From Lepeophtheirus salmonis (Eukaryota; Arthropoda; Copepoda; Siphonostomatoida; Caligidae): a stretch of 64,000 bases of DNA. Location of the stretch: assembly GCF_016086655.4 (NCBI RefSeq), contig NC_052136.2:16926001-16990000 (forward strand), in the 5' to 3' direction. Of this stretch, positions 56,700 through 64,000 are shown piece by piece. Under the pieces are notes generated by a model, which was not told the DNA's origin, ran no database searches, and worked only from the letters and a program-made list of their open reading frames with translations. The translations under genes were made by a program, and so were the position numbers. Numbering within the stretch: position 1 is the first letter of the stretch; each line of letters starts with the position of its first letter.

Positions 56700-59600
56700 G
56701 TATTCCATAAGAATTATAATGATTCATTTATACTTTTTCTATAGAGATTATAATAACGTGATTTCATAGTTTTTCATTTTAATTTATCTTTTTGCATCAT
56801 TTGACTACTACTTCTAGAAACTTCTTTGTGTTTTATTTTTCAAAATATGTACATTGTACATACATAAATATATTCAAAATTATAATCAGAATTCAAGGCC
56901 ATTATCATATACATAAGATAAAGGTATGACTGAGTATACACACCAAAATTAAGAACTAATTAACCTCTTAAATAATTGTAAAAGGTTCTATAATGTGTAC
57001 ATATGTTTATAGGTATTTACATTACATGAACCTACATAGGTACATTTGTAGCAACCTATACATACATGTTTTACTCTTTTTGGCTTGAATGTCACGACAA
57101 TGTTAACTTTATTCTACACAAGCTCGGACCCGTTTATACTTGTTCCGTTGATTCCTGAAAAATTCGTCCTTTTCTTTCCGTTCATCCTTTAATTAATTAA
57201 TTAAAAAAAAAACCACTTTTTCCCTTACAAGATGTTCCTTTTGAGGTACCTCAGATGAAATACATATTTTTTTGCAAAAAAAAGTTCACCATATGAGTTC
57301 ATGAAGGTTGTGTAGTTCATTAGAAAGTAATTTTTACTGCCCTAAGCGCCTCCTTTGTGGACAATAATGTATTTTTATAGCCAATTAAATTTCGACAAAA
57401 ATGGATCTTGTAATCGTCATTTCACCAAAAAGCTTTGACCCTAAGTCTTACGGTCTATGTCTTTGGATAATAATAATTAGGAATGAGGAAATGCACGCTT
57501 AAATGAACGTTATTCATAGATTTTTCCGTTAATCGTTTATTGTTTTTACATTGCGGCAATCATTTTCTGCTTAATATCCAAGCCAGATTTTTTGTAATAT
57601 ACATATGGTTATGTCAGTATTTTATTGCACCTAAATTCCTTATGCTATTTATTGTGAAATAATGTCTTAATTATGCAGTCAAACACAGTGGTACATTATT
57701 ATTATAATGCCTAGATATTTTCAAAGGTCAGGGTTGAAGTAAAAAAAAAAAAAAAAAAAAACGAGAGTAAACATTCGACACAAACACCAGAAATTAATTG
57801 TATTGTCATATTTCAAAAAAATAGAGTGTATGTTTTTTCCTTCCCATTTTCCATCCAAGATTGGACGACTAATTACCCCCTTCCTTTAGGAGTCAAGAAG
57901 TGGAATGAATTTGTATGTTTCTCACTCTTTGTTTCTTGGGTACATAGGTACATACTTATTTGCAGGAAGATTTCAGTACTCATGTTCCTAATTGATAAAG
58001 GAACATGTTATTTATATGTCAGAGTAATAATTATAATTCATTCTGCTACCAAATACTATTTGATAATTTGTACATAAAATGATTAGTGCACCTAATTTGA
58101 TCCATGGGAAGAACGTGGATGGAGTTCTTGAAAAGAAGAAAAGGAAATAATATTTGCTTTGAAGATTTTATATATTTTTTTTATAAATTGGACTTATACA
58201 TACTATATAAATTAACTTGGGATCCCCAAATTACTTGGAAATGTCTATAACATATTCACTATGTAGGTAACTTTGTTAGTTTGTATATAGATAATTGATG
58301 TTTTTCCCCCGGAAAAAGGCTTCCGTTTATTGGTAAGAACTTTGTATGGATCGTCAATCTTAGTTATAATATTTAAGAGCTATCGAATAAAACATCTTCT
58401 TTCTTTTGAAGACTCTTAGGCAAAAATATTGAATCAATGAGCTTATAAAATGAAATATCATCGTTATTAGCCCTGTAAATTAATACTATTTTTTATTATC
58501 GCTTCATATCCACAAATTAGTCACCACCCACGTCCCTGGGGCAAACACTGAGGCTTTAATTCACTCTTATCATTAGAGAAATCCCCCTTGGAGATAGATA
58601 GTCATTTTTTAGTTGAAAAAACCTGTAAAACATCATACTTATCAGGAAACAATCACTTTAATATATTTTGAACAGTCTAGTGTCACATATAGAGAATACA
58701 TCTCGATCAAAAGAGTAAAGAGGGTCGATTATCTTATTGGTGTATGTATGCTTATTATTGGTGGAAATGGAGTTAACATTGTCTGAAATTAACTTTAACT
58801 TCATTCTTAACTTAGAAGAGACTTATAGGGACATACCTTTAAGTGATAATTTTTTAAATAGAAGTAAATTACTTAACTGAATAAAATATCTTTTCATGCA
58901 GCTCAAAGATCTGATAACATAAATTTTATAATCAGATGCTACTAATTGCAACACTATTGGCCCTTGGGTCTGACCCCGATAACACTAGGAGTCAAAAGGT
59001 ACTTTTGCCCCAATACGTTTGAAACGCAATTTTGATTCTGTTAGATTCTTGATCTATAAAAAGAATAAAATCAACACATTCATACGAGGTGTGCTTCACG
59101 TTGAAATTAAAGTTTCCTTAAGCAAAAACTTAATAGAACATGAATTTATTGCAGACCTCTTGACTAATGTTAGTTATACATGGACCTTCCATTAAAGTTC
59201 ATAACAAGTTTAAAATCCAAAATGTATAGGCAATAAAGGTATTGTTCCTGTCATCATTTTTTTTTTCTTTCAAAAAATTCACTAATTAGGGGTGTTAAAA
59301 TTTTAGGGAGAATATATCCGTATCACGTATGAATCTTCAACTTATGACAATGTATGATTATATGTACAATAGCCAAGAACCTCTGATGGAATACTTGGAA
59401 ATATACGAAATGCAGAGATCAATAAATGCTTCTTTATGATTTCGGAAGTCAATTTATAACTAATTTTAAGTATGACTCGTCTTTGAAGGGAATAATAGCT
59501 ATTGTGGAGACGCAATGCAAGAATTGAACTATACCAATAGTTATATGGTTTTAAATAACAAAAAGGATGTAATAAGCGCTTTGATCACTCTTTTGTAAGC

Positions 59601-60764
59601 AGTAGGTCTATTGTATATATTATTTGTGGCCTGTCAACACAAAATCAAGTTAAAATGAGGTTTTTTTTTTCAAAATTGACTCTGAACTAGAAATGTTATT
59701 GGTAATTTTCATGTGAACCACAAATGATTCTTATTAACCCTTTCGGTATGCCGCAAATGTCCCTTAAATTAGCCAAAATTGATTGTTTCAATAAAAGAAT
59801 GATACCTTTTATTTAATAGGACCCTGCCGGAGCCAATATATGTCTCTTAAAGGTTCTAAGCCAGGGCTAAAATTCTGACGTTTCTTAACTCATCCAACAA
59901 AATTTGAGTACAAAGTCTATAATTGACTCAAATATGCCTATGAAATATTGGGCTATTTGAAGTTATGAAGTAAAATAATAAAATAGGATGTTCTCCTTTC
60001 TTGATGTTTATTTGAGATGGTTTTTATGTTGACGCTTCTCATATTACCTGTTTGTAAAGACTAATTATGGAACAATCACTTACAAATATATGTATAATTT
60101 ATCATTTAAAAAGTTAATTTTGGATGGAAGGAAATATCTCTAGTGACCCCTAATCATTACAAAATAATTTTCAAGAGAGGTTAACCTCGTCATCTTCAGC
60201 GTGAGTTGACAATTTCAAGACTTTTTATATATCTGCATATATGTATAGATGCATTAAATCTACGACTTTTGAAATATTTAACAAAAAACATATTCGGATT
60301 ATGTATTTCCTTTGATTTTGAAAGAAATACTCAGACAAGATATGTCCCACGTTTCACTTCACTCGACAAAAGGAGTATTTTTAAAGGATACTCAATAAAT
60401 TACATTTCTATTTGATGAAGGTGTGTACTCGAGACCTGTTATCAAACAGGCCACATACAGGAGAGGTAAAAAAAACCCACAGAACCTGTCGAATAAAACT
60501 GGAGTCCTTGATTTGATCTCGACCTAACTCTAAACTTGATAATAAAAAAAGGCCAGTCATTTTATTCTAGCCTTCAGTTTCACTCACGTTAAAACTGCCC
60601 CTGCTTGTACTGAACTTTAATAGGTCGAGAATTGTCTAGTAAATTAATGGTTTGATCAAATCGCTGGTTTTTGAATAATGTTTAATGATTAGTTTGCATA
60701 CATTTGGGCCCGGTTATTCTCAGTGAGTGACATCTTAAGAACATACATTTCTGAAATTTTTGAT
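56700..60764. other. AT-rich spacer with A-run and a short repeat
   Basis: A 21-A run lies at 57741-57761. The phrase ggcctgtcaacacaaaatca at 59629 matches 12720-12800. Open frames at 57826-58077 and 60206-60415 have no motif. No gene supported. Confidence 0.45.
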
Positions 60765-61000
60765 TTGGGCGAGTTTCTCTTCCGAGAAGTGATTTCAGCT
60801 ACATCTTCATATAATATGAATTACGCCATTATTCACCAGATTGGATTTTAAAATCAAATAGGAGAAGTATAGCAGGAGCAACTGAGGCTTTTGTCAGATT
60901 TCGTGTCTCATCTCAGTAAGCTTCTGTAGAGAGCTATTATTTTAGAAGTAAATGAGAGTTGAACAAGTTTATAGATATGCCAATTTTAACACCTGTACAA
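60765..61000 (+). repeat. Dispersed repeat family F, copy 2
   Basis: Partner of 34540-34785; same order of words (agaagtgatttcag, aattacgccattatt, ggagcaactgaggctt, gatttcgt, gtaagctt). Confidence 0.65.
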
Positions 61001-61251
61001 TTACAATGTATTACATCTTTCTCCAACTGAATTTATGGTGTAGTCATGAGACTTAAGATCCACTCTTGTCCAATTACGCCAAACGATGTATCAATAAACA
61101 CCCAATTTATGCCTTTACTTCATTGCCTAACATTTGTACACATTTTTGAAAGGTTCACACTTCAAATGTTTGTATCCGTATGTATGTATGTATATTTTTA
61201 TATAGATGTATGTATATTTAACCATCATCTCAGTACACAACGTTACCCCCC

Positions 61252-61273
61252 AAAAAAAAAAAAAAAAAAAAAA
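61252..61273. repeat. A-run (22)
   Basis: C-run then 22 A. Possible retroelement tail, but nothing recognisable lies upstream apart from a tatgtatgtat tract at about 61180-61212. Confidence 0.8.
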
Positions 61274-61504
61274 GTCATGCTTGAATGAAAAAATACCAGT
61301 AATCTGATCATAACCTTTCTATAAAAAAATAAAAGTAAGAAGGAAAACAAAAATCGTGACTAAGTCATAAATTGTTTTTGAAATAAATAAATATATATAT
61401 ATAAGTATATTGCCATTTATTTATATGTTTATGATTCCCCCCCTCTTGTGTACACTCTGATTTTGCAATCTACCACACAGTTTAGTTGTACAATATAATC
61501 ATTA

Positions 61505-61860
61505 GTGTTGGTTTTCGGTCTGAGACCATAACAATTTATACTTGACCGAAATCATTCCGTCTTTTAAAGGGGTTCGGTCTGGACCCGTATAAAAAAACAT
61601 TAGCCAGGGTCGGTTTGTTTAAAAATTTGGTATAGGGGGATTCTATAGATGAACTGTTGATGACGTCATTTGTGCTTCAAAATTGTGAACGTTGCACAAC
61701 TATGCCGTAATATGGATTTAAATGTCTTGCATACATCAGGCTACGAGAGAAAAAGGTCAATAGATAGAGGCGAAAAAATTGAGGATTAAATTTTGGTCTG
61801 GACAAAAATATCGGTCTCAATCGTTCTAGCAAAAATCCAATCAGACCAAACTAAAAAAGT
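61505..61860 (+). repeat. Dispersed repeat family G, uninterrupted copy
   Basis: Starts tagtgttggttttcggtctg and ends aatcagaccaaactaaa, a rough inverted pair of ends (ggtctg / cagacc). The middle gattctatagatgaactgtt, gtgcttcaaaattgtgaac and acaactatgccgtaatat corresponds to 48228-48283 plus 48500-48520. It serves as the empty site for the MITE at 48284-48499. Confidence 0.6.
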
Positions 61861-64000
61861 GGATATACATTTTACTTAATGACACAAAGTCAATTTATTA
61901 TTTGATTCACTTGAGAGACTCGTTTTGTCGTGTTTTTTCTCGCAGTTTCTAATTGTAATTTAATACAATGTGTATTGTACACACATGTGCCAAACATGAC
62001 AGACCATGTCATGATTTCATGCTTAAATGTCCATAAATTTCTGAACACACACCTCGTAATAATACATAATATGCTTACTTAATGGATCACAATAATCGAA
62101 TGAGGGTTTAATTACCCATAACACAGCGACTGCTCCATATATTTATCCATGTAGTAAGTAAAAAATATATACGTGTGCATAATTATTAATAATATTTCGT
62201 AAATAAACTGCAAAGGTTACTATGTAGATACTATGATTGTTTCTAGTGCTGAGAGTACGGAAGTGCTGGGGTTAGGACTGCTGAATGATCTTCAATATAT
62301 TTTACATACTCTATGTATCAAGGGTAATTCCATATATACATTTGTAGGTACTTCTTCATTGTTGTACATAGGACAAAAAACTGTAACAAATATCCCTTAG
62401 TCATTCCCTTCATTAAGACATTAATTATATCAAAATATTCCTTTTGTATGGATCCTACTATTTTTGAATAAATAAGCATGAGTATGAAACTAGAAGAAAG
62501 TTTTGCAATTGTGTGGTTGATCTTTTTTGGCTTCGTTGGTTAGTTAAATCCATGGAAAAATATCATTGTCCTTTAATTTTCTGGTTTAATGACGTTGTAT
62601 GTAAATGGATCAGCAGCTATGGAGGAGAATTCTATTAAGGAAATATTCTAAAGCACTCTTCCTTATTATTGCATAAGAGTAATAAAGTCATATTTGTATA
62701 ATTATACTGCTCCACCCTTGAAGCAGACTGCAGATGATTAAAATTATGTGAGTAACTCTTAAAGGATTGCTAAAAAGTCCTTTGTATATATTTATTCGCT
62801 CATCTTCTTCAATCAATGTCAAATTTCGGGAAATGTTCCTATTATCTTGTAATTTTTTCTTATAGACCTGTGAGGACATTCATAGATGATATGATGACCC
62901 AGAGAAACATTCTTCCCCCTCTTAAATTATAATGATCTTTCTAGGATATTTAAAATGAGTCATAAAGTTATACTACAAATAGAAAAAGTTATTTTGTTGT
63001 CTGGTTTTTCTTCTTCTTCTAATCATCAGAGCCCTTATTCATAAATGTATGTATCTAACGAGTCCAATCTGACACGACTTAATTGTTGCATATGCCCCAA
63101 ATGTGTGCCCAAACAAAAAAAGGATGGTCTGGGTTTGAGGTTGGGTTCAGAATGTTGTCTTTTCATAGTGTGCTGTAATATAAAACATGAGTTTTTTAAC
63201 TTACACTCTATAACAAATTCAAAAAAATTCTAAAATAAGTTTTTCTTTTCTTATGTCTTAATTATAATAATTTTCTTTTTTTAATTTGATCTCATTTTGA
63301 AGTACTTCCAGAAAGCTGTCCCTTTGACCGGACAGTTTTTGATGTCACAGAAAAAATAATTTAGGAAGTCATTACCAACACCTACACACATCTCATGATC
63401 CTTGATAATTTTGAATTTGATCAACTTTAAAAAATAGCGAGCACTCAACTGTAGAGCCTTGCTTATTTAATGTGCCATATAATACATACCAATTAGTAAC
63501 TTCAATGAAACAATTCAAATCGATAAATAAATATATCCAAAGTTTTATACACTATAAACTCTTTATTACAGGATACATCATAACATTGTACAAATAATAA
63601 TATATATCACATAGTTATTTTCATTGCACCTCCCAACCTTTCTTTCCTTAAAGAAAAATACCCATAATGGATTAATAGGTAGCCAAGGACCCGAATCTTA
63701 ACTAACTGTTGTACTATCATCTATTTCATAATAAGAATATCCCCTCATTAAAAATTGATAAATAAACAAATCAATGTACAGAATACTAGAAAAAGAAAGA
63801 ATAGTTCTTGGGACCAATGTTATTAGCCGAAAATAGGCCCAAAAAATAACAAAGTTGCAGAAAAAGACAACCTTATAATTATATAAAAACCACTAAATAA
63901 ACAATACAGCTATGGGTATGTGATTGAAACAAAAGTCATGTGAGTTTGGTCGGATTCCAAAGTTTTGTTTAGGATCAGAGAGAAAGTTGTCTCTCTGTTT
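61861..64000. other. AT-rich spacer to window end
   Basis: No gene, RNA gene or recognised repeat. Frames at 62688-62879 (-) and 63045-63233 (+) show no motif. Confidence 0.4.

Overview
This is a strongly AT-rich window from an animal nuclear genome with very low gene density and a very heavy load of decayed transposable elements. There is no operon structure, no Shine-Dalgarno pattern and no run of long ORFs. The mixture of many Tc1/mariner copies, ZBED-type hAT, MULE, Penelope-like and non-LTR remnants on an AT-rich background suggests an arthropod, and most resembles what I associate with parasitic copepods such as sea lice. The organism is an inference from element style, not a proven identity.

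Layout. 0-3.9 kb: AT-rich spacer and short dispersed repeats. 3.9-11.4 kb: three Tc1/mariner-type elements. These are a frameshifted copy near 4-5.1 kb (minus), an end-to-end copy with terminal inverted repeats (TIRs) and TA duplications at 7927-9133 (plus), and an internally deleted copy, also TIR- and TA-bounded, at 10505-11392 (minus). 11.5-16.3 kb: paired dispersed repeats, then an inverted-repeat element abutting half of a fold-back element. 16.9-18 kb: a non-LTR retrotransposon reverse transcriptase pseudogene. 18.3-21.2 kb: mariner fragments, one of them a short ORF in which HTH-like and C-terminal parts are joined in frame. 23.8-24.9 kb: an inverted-repeat arm built of ~100-bp tandem units and split by a hAT-like insertion. 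25.2-26.1 kb: the endonuclease domain of a non-LTR element. 28.8-30.2 kb: a fold-back element fused to a mariner 3-prime end. 30.3-31.5 kb: a divergent pair, namely an unrecognised ORF with a stop at codon 13 and the best protein-coding gene of the window, a 183-residue four-helix membrane protein. 36.1-39.2 kb: a MULE transposase pseudogene, further copies of the ~100-bp repeat, and a hAT (ZBED/SCAND3-like) transposase relic. 41.4-43.8 kb: a mariner relic and a GIY-YIG domain of a Penelope-like element. 46.1-46.9 kb: a 248-residue unrecognised ORF that may be an exon. 48-64 kb: mostly AT-rich spacer with small non-autonomous elements, a complete fold-back element at 54.3-55.5 kb and a weak candidate exon at 56.5 kb.

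How it works together. There is no pathway here. The window is a layered record of transposon insertions. Because several families occur more than once, copies can be compared with each other inside the window. That comparison gives empty-site evidence for insertions (about 48.3 and 23.9 kb), reveals a fold-back family, and reveals a family of inverted repeats carrying tandem sub-repeats that I cannot assign to a known superfamily. All transposase and polymerase copies seen are broken by stops, frameshifts or loss of catalytic residues. All similarities are by eye; no database search was possible.
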